Assembly (NCBI GenBank): GCA_020850755.1
Contig: JADZEB010000023.1
Location: 1 to 64,000 of the forward strand
Reading direction: 5' to 3'
Origin: Alphaproteobacteria bacterium
GTDB taxonomy: Bacteria; Pseudomonadota; Alphaproteobacteria; Acetobacterales; Acetobacteraceae
Length of the DNA stretch: 64,000 nucleotides
Shown here: positions 53,015 to 60,767 of the stretch, one piece after another
How the letters are laid out: every line of letters begins with the position of its first letter
Position numbering within the stretch: position 1 is the first letter of the stretch
Translations under genes and position numbers: made by a program
The notes under the pieces: generated by a model
Seen by the model: only the letters and a program-made list of their open reading frames with translations
Database searches by the model: none
Told to the model about the DNA's origin: nothing

Positions 53015-54037
53015 GTGCCAGAGCCAGACCCCACATCTTCAGCCGATCAACACGGCCAGCCGAGCGCGCCTGAACAGCCGGGCGCCTCCGGCGCGGAGCG
53101 GCGCGTCTTGCTGGCGATCCTGGCGGTGCTGGCCTCGACCCTTGCCTTCACGGTGATGAGCGCGCTGATCAAGACGCTCGGGCACGACTTCCCGATGCCG
53201 CAGTCGATCTTCATCCGCTCGGTCGTGGGCATCCTGGTGATGCTGCCGCTCTTGCGTCGCTCGGGCGGGTGGGCCAGCCTGCGCGTGCGCCATGTCGGCT
53301 GGCATGTTGTGCGCTGCTGCTCGGGCCTGTTCGGCACTGTCTCGTCCTTCTATGGCTACATCATGCTGCCGCTGGCCGATGTGATGGCGCTCGGCTTCAC
53401 CATGCCGCTGTTCCTGACCGTGCTCGCGATCCCGCTCCTGGGCGAGCGCGTCGGCATCCGCCGCGCAACCGCAGTGGTGGTGGGCTTCCTCGGCGCGGTG
53501 CTGATCATCCGCCCCGAGGGCGGGGGCGAGACCTTCGCCTCGCTGTTCGTGCTGGCCGGCGCGGTGACCTGGGCGATCTCGATGATCGCGATCCGCAGGC
53601 TTGGTGCGATGGGCGAATCCCCGGTCACGATCGTGATCTGGTTCAGCGCCTTCGCCGCCGCCATGTCGGGCCTGCTGCTGCCCTTCGTCTGGCAGACGCC
53701 GACCGCGCTGCAATGGGCGATGCTGCTGGCGATCGGCATTTCCGGCGGCTTCGGCCAGCTTTTCATCAGCTACGCCTATCGCGCCGGCGATGTCGTGCTG
53801 CTGGCCCCGTTCGAGTACATGGCCCTGCTCTGGGCGCTTGGCGCCGACATCCTGTTCTGGCAGGCCGCGCCGGAATGGCAGATGCTGATCGGCGCGGCGA
53901 TCCTGGTGGCGAGCGGCCTCTACATCCTGCACCGCGAGGCCAAGCTCGGGCTGGCGCGCCGGCGCGGCGCGGCGGCGGCAGGCAAGGCGGCTCCGGCGGG
54001 GCCGGACGCGCCGCGCGCGGATCAAAGCCCTGGATAG
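53015..54037 (+). CDS. DMT superfamily transporter (EamA family)
   Basis: 340 residues from a GTG at 53015. After a Pro/Ser-rich 30-residue head come about ten membrane helices formed by two EamA repeats (ALIKTLGHDFPM...FIRSVVG and ALQWAMLL...SYAYRAG). Such proteins mostly export metabolites or amino acids. A low-complexity tail rich in Ala/Pro follows the last helix. Its 3' end overlaps the convergent CopD-like gene by 16 bp. The start could also be a later codon, as no strong ribosome-binding site is visible. Confidence 0.82.
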   Translation: MPEPDPTSSADQHGQPSAPEQPGASGAERRVLLAILAVLASTLAFTVMSALIKTLGHDFPMPQSIFIRSVVGILVMLPLLRRSGGWASLRVRHVGWHVVRCCSGLFGTVSSFYGYIMLPLADVMALGFTMPLFLTVLAIPLLGERVGIRRATAVVVGFLGAVLIIRPEGGGETFASLFVLAGAVTWAISMIAIRRLGAMGESPVTIVIWFSAFAAAMSGLLLPFVWQTPTALQWAMLLAIGISGGFGQLFISYAYRAGDVVLLAPFEYMALLWALGADILFWQAAPEWQMLIGAAILVASGLYILHREAKLGLARRRGAAAAGKAAPAGPDAPRADQSPG

Positions 54038-54483
54038 CGCCCGTAAAGCGCGATCGCGATCGTCAGCGCGCCGAGCACAAGGTTGGTGACGACAAGCTGG
54101 CGGATCTTCGCCTGCGCGCCGGCCGCCGCCTTGTAGTCCTTGGCGGCCATCGCGGCGCGGAAGGCGGCATAGGGGCCGAACCAGATCGCGGCAAAGATGC
54201 CGGCCATGACCAGGCCGAGCGTGTTCATCGCATGTACCGGCCAGCCCACGCCGCGAAAGCCGCCCAGCCAGCCGAACAGCATCGCATAGCCGGTAACGAC
54301 GACCACCGGCACGGCATGGGCGACGATCAGGAAGAAGCGGCGGAACACGCCCTCCCACACGGCAAGGCGCTGCGGCGGGTCGAGCTGCATCAGGCTCGGG
54401 CGCAGCACCAGGTGGGCGAAGGCCATGCCGCCAACCCACACCACCACAGCCAGCCCGTGCAGTATCAGGAGAGCCGAAAGCAT
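54022..54483 (-). CDS. CopD-like membrane protein
   Basis: 153 residues; ATG 54483 follows GAAAGGGCG. Four membrane helices with conserved histidines (LHGLAVVVWVGGMAFAH, LIVAHAVPVVV, PVHAMNT) are typical of the CopD/DUF4149-type haem- or copper-associated membrane proteins. It lies 34 bp after the ParA-like gene on the same strand. The function is unknown; copper import or a b-type haem role are possibilities. Confidence 0.7.
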   Translation of the reverse strand: MLSALLILHGLAVVVWVGGMAFAHLVLRPSLMQLDPPQRLAVWEGVFRRFFLIVAHAVPVVVVTGYAMLFGWLGGFRGVGWPVHAMNTLGLVMAGIFAAIWFGPYAAFRAAMAAKDYKAAAGAQAKIRQLVVTNLVLGALTIAIALYGRYPGL

Positions 54484-54517
54484 CGTGCGCCCTTTCGTGC
54501 CTGTCGCGTCGTCCCGG

Positions 54518-55159
54518 CTAGAGCCGGTTGCCGGCAAGCTGCCGGATCTCTTCGGCCAGCGCACGCACTTCCTCGGCGGCGAGGCTGCGCGGCTCGGCCT
54601 CGGTCACGCCGAGCCCTTCGGCCATCGCGGCGGCGAAGGCGGTGCGGTTGCCGAGCGTGGCGGCAAGCGCCGGATCGGTGCCGCGCGCGATCTCGTCCCG
54701 GGCGAGGTCGGCCAGCCGCCCGCGCGCCGGCATGCGGTTGAGCACGAGGCGCGCGGCGCGCTTCTCGGCGCGGGCGAGGTCGAGCGTCGGCTGCGTTGCC
54801 CATAGATCGAGCGGCGAGGGCTGCACCGGCACCAGCACGAGGTCGGCCGCGCGCACCGCCAGCCGCGCCTCGGTCTCGGCATGTGGGGGGCTGTCGATCA
54901 GCACGATGTCGTGGCCGGCCTTGAGGCGGTCGATCTCGCCCGCCAGCCGCCACCCCGCGGCCTCGGCGAAGGTGATGCCGGCGGCGGCGGCGTCCAGCGC
55001 CTGCTGGCGGCGGGCGTGCCAGCGCGCGAGCGAGCGCTGCGGGTCGATATCGAGCACCGCCACGCGCCTGCCGGCGGCGAAGGCGGCGGCGAGCTGGGCC
55101 ACGAGCGTGGTCTTGCCGGCGCCGCCCTTCTGCTGGGCGACCGTAAGGATCACGGCCAT
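54518..55159 (-). CDS. Orphan ParA family ATPase
   Basis: 213 residues; ATG 55159 follows GGGAG at six bases. The deviant Walker A motif KGGAGKTT (11-18) has its signature lysine, and Walker A' DIDPQRS and Walker B VLIDSPPH follow. There is no parB or plasmid gene nearby, so it is probably one of the short MinD/ParA relatives that position a cellular cargo. Its start is 46 bp from a 17-bp perfect palindrome. The CopD-like gene follows after 34 bp. Confidence 0.82.
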   Translation of the reverse strand: MAVILTVAQQKGGAGKTTLVAQLAAAFAAGRRVAVLDIDPQRSLARWHARRQQALDAAAAGITFAEAAGWRLAGEIDRLKAGHDIVLIDSPPHAETEARLAVRAADLVLVPVQPSPLDLWATQPTLDLARAEKRAARLVLNRMPARGRLADLARDEIARGTDPALAATLGNRTAFAAAMAEGLGVTEAEPRSLAAEEVRALAEEIRQLAGNRL

Positions 55160-55204
55160 GGCGGGCTCCCTGGCTGCACGCGCCTGGGCGGGCGCGGGTG
55201 GCTG

Positions 55205-55221
55205 ATGTTGCATTGCAACAT
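55205..55221. promoter_or_regulatory. Perfect 17-bp palindrome upstream of the ParA gene (candidate operator)
   Basis: ATGTTGCATTGCAACAT is an exact inverted repeat with arms ATGTTGCA/TGCAACAT and a single central base. It lies 46 bp before the ParA start, in GC-rich DNA where such a word is unexpected. It is probably a repressor or activator site; the protein is unknown. Confidence 0.5.
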
Positions 55222-55354
55222 AAGCGCCCCGGCGTGGCCGGCACAAGCGCCTTGCCGCGGCGCCCGTTCCGCCTCCGCGCGCGCATGCGGGTGGGTCGCG
55301 GTGGCGGCCAGCAATACCTGGCGCGGCTGCGCCTGTCCGCGCGGTGCGGGCGCG

Positions 55355-55879
55355 TCAGTTGGCGAAGGGATTGACGAAGCCGGGCCGTCCGCTCGGCGCG
55401 GCTGGCGGAAAGGCCGCGGTGAGGTAGTCGAGGATCTGCTCGCGATCCTCGGGCGTGGGCTCTGCCATGCCGTGCTTCTCGATCATCACGGCGAGGCTCT
55501 CCTCCCACAGGCTGCGCGACATGCCCTGGCGGCTGACCACCTGTGCGCTGTGGCAGGCGGTGCAGCGATAGAACACCATGTCGCGATGCTCGCCCTCCGG
55601 CAGGATGTCGGGGGTCTCCTCGGGCGCTTCGCCGACGCTGGCAACGCGCACGCCCGGCGCCGCGGCGGGGGCTGTCGGCGCGGCGGCGGTGGCAGCCGGG
55701 GCTGGCGCCTGCGCCGGAGCCGGAGCGGTAGCCGGAGCGGTAGCCGCGACCGGCGCCGGAGCGTGCATGGCCGGGCGTGGCGTGCGCAGGGCGCCGCCCT
55801 TGTCGAGGATGACCAGCACCACCACGGCGCCGAGCGAGAAGGTGATGATCGATGCAAAGGTGAAGCGCACGATTGGCAT
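55355..55879 (-). CDS. sorB: Membrane-anchored c-type cytochrome, probable SorB subunit of sulfite dehydrogenase
   Basis: 174 residues. An N-terminal hydrophobic segment (about 7-25) anchors it, followed by a long Ala/Pro linker with short codon repeats (35-75) and one haem-binding motif CTACH (106-110). A later methionine (Met120 or Met137) could be the sixth ligand. It is 202 bp downstream of the sulfite oxidase gene and is the likely electron acceptor. The start ATG 55879 has only a closely spaced GAGG, so the N-terminus is less certain. Confidence 0.75.
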   Translation of the reverse strand: MPIVRFTFASIITFSLGAVVVLVILDKGGALRTPRPAMHAPAPVAATAPATAPAPAQAPAPAATAAAPTAPAAAPGVRVASVGEAPEETPDILPEGEHRDMVFYRCTACHSAQVVSRQGMSRSLWEESLAVMIEKHGMAEPTPEDREQILDYLTAAFPPAAPSGRPGFVNPFAN

Positions 55880-56081
55880 CCTCGTGTCAGGCGGACGGTG
55901 GAGTTGTCGCGGGCAGGGGTATCCGTTGCGAGGCGATCGGCCACAGCAACCGGTCCGGCTTGGCTTGGGCCGTCGCCTTCGCCGGGGCCGGTGCGCAGTG
56001 GCCCGCCGTCGCCGCGGCCGCTGCCCCGGCAGCCGGCGGGAGGCTGGAGGCCGCCCCCGCCGCCTGCCGGTTGTGTGGCGC

Positions 56082-57467
56082 CTAGCTCTCGGCCAGAACC
56101 GCGACGCGGCTGATGGGATTGCCGCCATAGCCGGCCGGGTTCCACGGCCCGGCCACCATCGGCTGCTGCGTGCCATCGCTGTCCGTGGCGCGGTACCAGA
56201 TCTCGAAATAGCCCGCGCTCGGCAGCGTCACCTGGCCGCGCCAGCGCTGCCAGGCATACTTGTTGGCCGGCGCCGCCACCTCCATCGCCTGCCAGGTGGC
56301 GCCATAGTCGATCGAGACATGCACCGCCCGGACCGTGCGCTCGCCCGCCCAGGCATGGCCGCGCAGATCGACCCGCCGCGCGCCGGCCGGCAGCCGCGTG
56401 CCGTTGGCGACATTGGTCAGGATCGAGCGAACGGGCATGTCCTCGACGGTGACGAAGGTGTTGGCGTCGAAGCGGGCGCCGGGAACCATCGGCGTGCGCG
56501 GCACGCGATAGCTGGTGCCGGTCATGCCGGGGCCGTCATGGGGCTTGTCGCGGATCCAGATGCGGTTCAGCCACTTCTGCGATGCCGAGCCCGCCCAGCC
56601 CGGCACGATCAGGCGCGCCGGATAGCCGTGCAGCACCGGCAGCGGCTGGCCGTTCATGCGCAGCGCGATCATGGTGTTCTCGTCCATCGCCTTGGCGATG
56701 CGCACGCCGCGCGAGATGGTTACGCGGTTGGGGTCGCCCGACAGATGCGGGTCGGCGCCGTAATGGGCGGTGTAGACCGCGCTCGGCTTGAGGCCGGCGG
56801 CCTGGAGCACATCCTTGAGGCGCACGCCGGTCCATTCCGGGCAGCCGGCGGCGCCATTGGCCCACTGGTTGCCGCGCGCCTGCGGCGTGAAGAAGGAGCG
56901 GCCATTGCCGCCGCACTCCAGCACCATGCGGGCGGTGAACACCGGGAAGCGGCTTTCCAGCTCGCCCAGGGTGAGTTCGAGCGGCGTGTTCACCTCGCCA
57001 TCGATGCGGATCTTCCAGCCGCGCGGGTCCTGCGGCAGGTTCTCCGGCACATTGCCATTGTTGCGCACGAACAGCTTGTCGGCCGGCGTCACGTCGTCAT
57101 CGAGCTGGGTCTCGGCCGATTCGAGGTTGAGCGGTCGCTCGCCGCGGTTGATCAGTGGCGCCTTGCCCGAGATCTGGAGCATCTGCGGGCCCGCGGCGGC
57201 GGCCGGGGCGGCGGCCGCGGTCTGGGCCGCGGCCGGGGCGATGCCGAGCCCGGCCGGCATCACACCCGCGGGCATGTTGCGGTGGAAGGGGATGGTGGCG
57301 CCCAGCGCCGCCCCCATCGCGGCCAAGCCGGCGCCTTGCAGGAAACCGCGGCGCGAGCCGTCCGGCCCGGGGGCACCACGACGACCGAACAGCACCGCAT
57401 CGGCGCGTTCCGGGTCGCTCGCATAGAGTGCGGCGGCATTTGTGATCGGGTTCTTCGGCTCCGACAT
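56082..57467 (-). CDS. sorA: Sulfite dehydrogenase, molybdopterin subunit (sulfite oxidase family, SorA-like)
   Basis: 461 residues. A twin-arginine signal (SRRGFLQGAGLAAMG, 38-52) sends it folded to the periplasm. The molybdenum cysteine is Cys185 in LECGGNGR; the Moco domain is followed by the C-terminal dimerisation domain. It oxidises sulfite to sulfate and passes electrons to the cytochrome encoded downstream. The Tat signal sits 37 residues in, after a hydrophilic lead. Other members of the family (sulfane or peptide-bound targets) cannot be ruled out. Confidence 0.83.
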   Translation of the reverse strand: MSEPKNPITNAAALYASDPERADAVLFGRRGAPGPDGSRRGFLQGAGLAAMGAALGATIPFHRNMPAGVMPAGLGIAPAAAQTAAAAPAAAAGPQMLQISGKAPLINRGERPLNLESAETQLDDDVTPADKLFVRNNGNVPENLPQDPRGWKIRIDGEVNTPLELTLGELESRFPVFTARMVLECGGNGRSFFTPQARGNQWANGAAGCPEWTGVRLKDVLQAAGLKPSAVYTAHYGADPHLSGDPNRVTISRGVRIAKAMDENTMIALRMNGQPLPVLHGYPARLIVPGWAGSASQKWLNRIWIRDKPHDGPGMTGTSYRVPRTPMVPGARFDANTFVTVEDMPVRSILTNVANGTRLPAGARRVDLRGHAWAGERTVRAVHVSIDYGATWQAMEVAAPANKYAWQRWRGQVTLPSAGYFEIWYRATDSDGTQQPMVAGPWNPAGYGGNPISRVAVLAES

Positions 57468-57576
57468 TCGATCCTCCCACTTCGGTTCGTGGCCCCTATT
57501 GGCCCGCGCCGCCCCCGCCCGTCCCGGCCAGGGATCGCGCCCGCCTTTCCAGTCATTGCGGGAAAAGCGCGCCTCT

Positions 57577-57618
57577 GCGACTCTCCAGTCTCGAGGTACG
57601 AGAATATTAGAGAGTCGC
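57577..57618 (+). promoter_or_regulatory. Hairpin immediately before the nnr start codon
   Basis: GCGACTCTC (57577-57585) pairs perfectly with GAGAGTCGC (57610-57618). Nested inside, TCTCG (57589-57593) pairs with CGAGA (57599-57603). The outer arm ends one base before the ATG at 57620 and includes the only purine-rich ribosome-binding-like bases, so folding would hinder initiation. Confidence 0.4.
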
Positions 57619-57619
57619 G

Positions 57620-59170
57620 ATGGCCAGTTTCAACCACACATATTCCAGGTTGTTACGCAGTAGTGCCGATGGCCCGCCGCGCGATGGCGGCGACTTCGCT
57701 GCCCCGGAGCTGCTGACGCCGGAAGGAATGGCGCGCGCCGACGCCTTCGCCATCGCCGCCGGCATGCCCGGCATCGCGCTGATGGAGAATGCCGGCCGCG
57801 CAGTAGCGCGCGCGATCCGCCGCCGTTTTCGTCCCGTGCCGACGCTGGTGCTGTGCGGGCCGGGCAACAATGGCGGCGACGGCTTCGTCATCGCCCGCCG
57901 GCTGGAGGAGGCGGGCTGGGGCGTGCGCGTGGCGCTGCTCGGCGCGCGCGATGCGCTTGCGGGCGATGCCGTCCTGGCGGCCTCGCGCTGGCGGGGGGCC
58001 GTTGCGCGGCTTGGCCCCGATGCGGTGCGCGGCGCCGGGCTGATCGTCGATGCCCTATTCGGCGCCGGGCTGGCACGGCCCGTTGCCGGCGCGGCGCGCG
58101 CGACGCTGGAGGCGGCGGCCGCCTCGGGCGGGCCTATCGTAGCGGTCGATCTGCCGAGCGGGGTTAATGGCGCGACCGGCGCGGTGCTGGGGTACGCGGC
58201 GCCGGCCGCGCTCACCGTCACTTTCTTCCGCCTCAAGCCGGGGCACCTGTTGCAGCCGGGCCGCGCGCTCTGCGGCGAGACGGTGTGCGCCGAGATCGGC
58301 ATTCCGGCGGCGGCGCTGGCGGCGGCTGCCCCCGACACCTGGCGTAACGATCCGGCGCTCTGGGGGGCTGCGCTGCGCGCGGCGCAACCGGATGCCGCGT
58401 CGCACAAATACAGCCGCGGCCATCTGACCATCCTCGGCGGGGCGGTGATGACGGGCGCGGCGCGGCTGGCGGCGCGCGCGGCGCGGCGGGCAGGGGCGGG
58501 GATGGTGACGCTGCTCGTCCCGCCCGAGGCGGCCGGCATCTATCGCGCCGGCGATCCGGGCGTGATTGTTCACGGCCTCGACGGTCCGGATACGCTCGCC
58601 GCCATGCTGGCCGATGCGCGCCGCACCACTTGGCTGCTCGGCCCCGGCGCTGGCGTCTCCGAGGCGCTGGCCGCACAGGTTGCCGCCGTGCTCGGCGCCG
58701 GCAGGCGCACGGTGCTGGATGCCGACGCGCTCACGGCCTTTGCCGGCAGGGCGGAGCTGCTTTCGGCGCTGGTGCAGGCCCCCGCGATCCTGACCCCGCA
58801 TGCCGGGGAGTTCGCGCGCCTGTTCGGTCCCCTGGGCGAGGACCGGCTCGCCGCCGCCCGTGCTGCGGCGCGGCAGAGCGGCGCGGTGGTGCTGCTCAAG
58901 GGCAGCGACAGCATCATCGCCGCGCCCGACGGCACGGCGCGCATCAACGCCAATGCCCCGTCCACCCTCGCCACCGCCGGCACGGGCGACGTGCTGGCGG
59001 GTATTGCCGCCGCATTCCTGGCACAAGGGCTGGACGCCACGGATGCCGCCCCCGCCGCCGCCTGGGTGCACGCCGAGGCCGCCAGTCGCGCCGGCGCCGC
59101 GCTGATCGCCGAGGATGTGATCGAGGCGCTGCCGGGCGTGTTCACGGCGCTGCAAGCGAGGCTGTGCTAG
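57620..59170 (+). CDS. nnr: Bifunctional NAD(P)H-hydrate epimerase / ADP-dependent NAD(P)HX dehydratase
   Basis: 516 residues, the usual size of the fused repair enzyme. The N-terminal epimerase half has CGPGNNGGDGFV (about 79-90) and VDLPSGVNG. The C-terminal ribokinase-like half has LTPHAGEFARLFG, KGSDSII and TAGTGDVLAG. It repairs damaged NADH and NADPH. Malonyl-CoA decarboxylase follows after 35 bp on the same strand. A hairpin covers the region just before its start. Confidence 0.9.
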   Translation: MASFNHTYSRLLRSSADGPPRDGGDFAAPELLTPEGMARADAFAIAAGMPGIALMENAGRAVARAIRRRFRPVPTLVLCGPGNNGGDGFVIARRLEEAGWGVRVALLGARDALAGDAVLAASRWRGAVARLGPDAVRGAGLIVDALFGAGLARPVAGAARATLEAAAASGGPIVAVDLPSGVNGATGAVLGYAAPAALTVTFFRLKPGHLLQPGRALCGETVCAEIGIPAAALAAAAPDTWRNDPALWGAALRAAQPDAASHKYSRGHLTILGGAVMTGAARLAARAARRAGAGMVTLLVPPEAAGIYRAGDPGVIVHGLDGPDTLAAMLADARRTTWLLGPGAGVSEALAAQVAAVLGAGRRTVLDADALTAFAGRAELLSALVQAPAILTPHAGEFARLFGPLGEDRLAAARAAARQSGAVVLLKGSDSIIAAPDGTARINANAPSTLATAGTGDVLAGIAAAFLAQGLDATDAAPAAAWVHAEAASRAGAALIAEDVIEALPGVFTALQARLC

Positions 59171-59205
59171 ACTGCGCGACGCATTCGCTGTCGTCGGGAT
59201 TCCCC

Positions 59206-60618
59206 ATGTCAGAGACCGAAGTGACTGCCGGCCTGTTCGACCGCGCGCTCAAGCGCATCGTCGGCGCCTGGCGCGACGTGACCGGCACGAACGGTGTCGC
59301 GCATGACATCCGCACCGAGATGGAAGCCTGCCTGGCCGCGCCGGGTGGCGAGGCTTCCGCGCGCGGGCGCATCGCGGCGCTGGTGCAGGCCTGGCGCGCG
59401 GCCGATGCCGAGGGCCAGGCGCGGTTCCTCGCCGCGCTCGCTTCCTTCGACGCCGACCCGGCCCAGGTGGACAAGGCCGCCGCAGCCCTTGCCGCCGCGC
59501 CCAAGGAGGGGCCGGAGCGTGCGGCGGCGCAGGCGGCGCTGCGGCGCGCGCTGGAGCCGCCGCGCCTGCGTCTGCTGGCGCAGTTCAACCTGCTGCCCGA
59601 GGGCGTGAAGCTCCTGGTCGATCTGCGCGCGGCCCTGATGCAGCTTGCGCGCGGGGATGCCGCGCTGGCTGCGCTGGAAGCCGATCTGCGCGACTTGCTG
59701 CGCAGCTGGTTCGATATCGGCTTCCTGGAGCTGCGCCGCATCGACTGGTCGAGCCCGGCGAGCCTGCTTCAAACCCTGATGCGCTACGAGGCGGTGCACG
59801 CGATCCGAAGCTGGGAGGATCTGCGCAACCGCCTCGATTCCGACCGGCGCTGCTACGCCTTCTTCCACCCGCGCATGCCGGGCGAGCCGCTGATCTTCGT
59901 CGAGGTGGCGCTGACGCGCGGCCTTGCCGCCTCGGTGCAGGCACTGCTCGACGAGGCCGCGCCGGTGCTCGATCCGCAGGCGGCCGACACGGCGATCTTC
60001 TATTCGATCTCCAACTGCCAGGAGGGGCTTGCCGGGATAAGCTTCGGCAACTTCCTGATCAAGCGCGTGGTCGAGCTCCTGGCCGCCGAGTTCCGCAACC
60101 TCAAGACCTACGCCACGCTCTCGCCGATACCGGGCTATCGCCGCTGGCTGGCCGACTGGCTGGCTGCCGGCGAGGCGGACGGATTCTCGGACGCCGAGGC
60201 CGAGGCGATGGCCCAGGCGCTGCACGAGCTCAAGCCGGCCGAGGCGCCGCCGGCCGGCCCGGCCGCGGCGCTGGTGCGCCTCCTGGCCCTGCCGCGCTGG
60301 CTCGAGGAGCCGATCGCCGCGCGCGCGCTGCAACCCGTCCTGACGCGGCTTTGCGCGCGCTACCTGGTGGCGGAAAGCGCCAGGGGCAGCGCCAAGCGCG
60401 CGCGCGACCCGGTGGCGCATTTCCACCTCTCGAACGGGGCGCGCATCGAGCGGCTGAACTGGGCCGCCGACCGCTCCGAGAAGGGGCTGCGCGAAAGTGC
60501 CGGGCTGATGGTGAACTATCTCTACGACCTCGACCGGATCGAGGCGAACCACGAAGCCTATGCCGGGCAGGGCCAGCGCGCCGCCTCTGCCGCGCTGCGC
60601 AAGCTCGCCAAGGGCTGA
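59206..60618 (+). CDS. mcd: Malonyl-CoA decarboxylase
   Basis: 470 residues, typical length. The N-terminal helical domain precedes the catalytic GNAT-like domain, with the diagnostic FYSISNCQEGLAGISFGNFL region and HFHLSNGARIERLNW, which holds the catalytic His. It releases CO2 from malonyl-CoA, giving acetyl-CoA, for malonate use or to protect acyl-CoA metabolism. It lies between nnr and the AceE-type gene on one strand. No malonate transporter or malonyl-CoA synthetase is adjacent. Confidence 0.9.
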   Translation: MSETEVTAGLFDRALKRIVGAWRDVTGTNGVAHDIRTEMEACLAAPGGEASARGRIAALVQAWRAADAEGQARFLAALASFDADPAQVDKAAAALAAAPKEGPERAAAQAALRRALEPPRLRLLAQFNLLPEGVKLLVDLRAALMQLARGDAALAALEADLRDLLRSWFDIGFLELRRIDWSSPASLLQTLMRYEAVHAIRSWEDLRNRLDSDRRCYAFFHPRMPGEPLIFVEVALTRGLAASVQALLDEAAPVLDPQAADTAIFYSISNCQEGLAGISFGNFLIKRVVELLAAEFRNLKTYATLSPIPGYRRWLADWLAAGEADGFSDAEAEAMAQALHELKPAEAPPAGPAAALVRLLALPRWLEEPIAARALQPVLTRLCARYLVAESARGSAKRARDPVAHFHLSNGARIERLNWAADRSEKGLRESAGLMVNYLYDLDRIEANHEAYAGQGQRAASAALRKLAKG

Positions 60619-60767
60619 GGGCCGGGCGGGCTCTCCGCCAAGCCGGGCGGGGTTTTCGGGCGCGCCCGGTTCCGGATGGCGCCCGCGCGCCCTATATTCG
60701 GACTCCGATCGGCCCGGCGTGCCTTACCCTGGGCCGACGGCGCCGCCTTCCGGGGAGCAGCCCAGAG

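Noticed and set aside
55880..56081. A small gene between sorA and sorB
   Set aside because: Frames here are Arg/Pro-rich shadows without ribosome-binding sites; it is probably an untranslated spacer, although the exact sorB start is uncertain.
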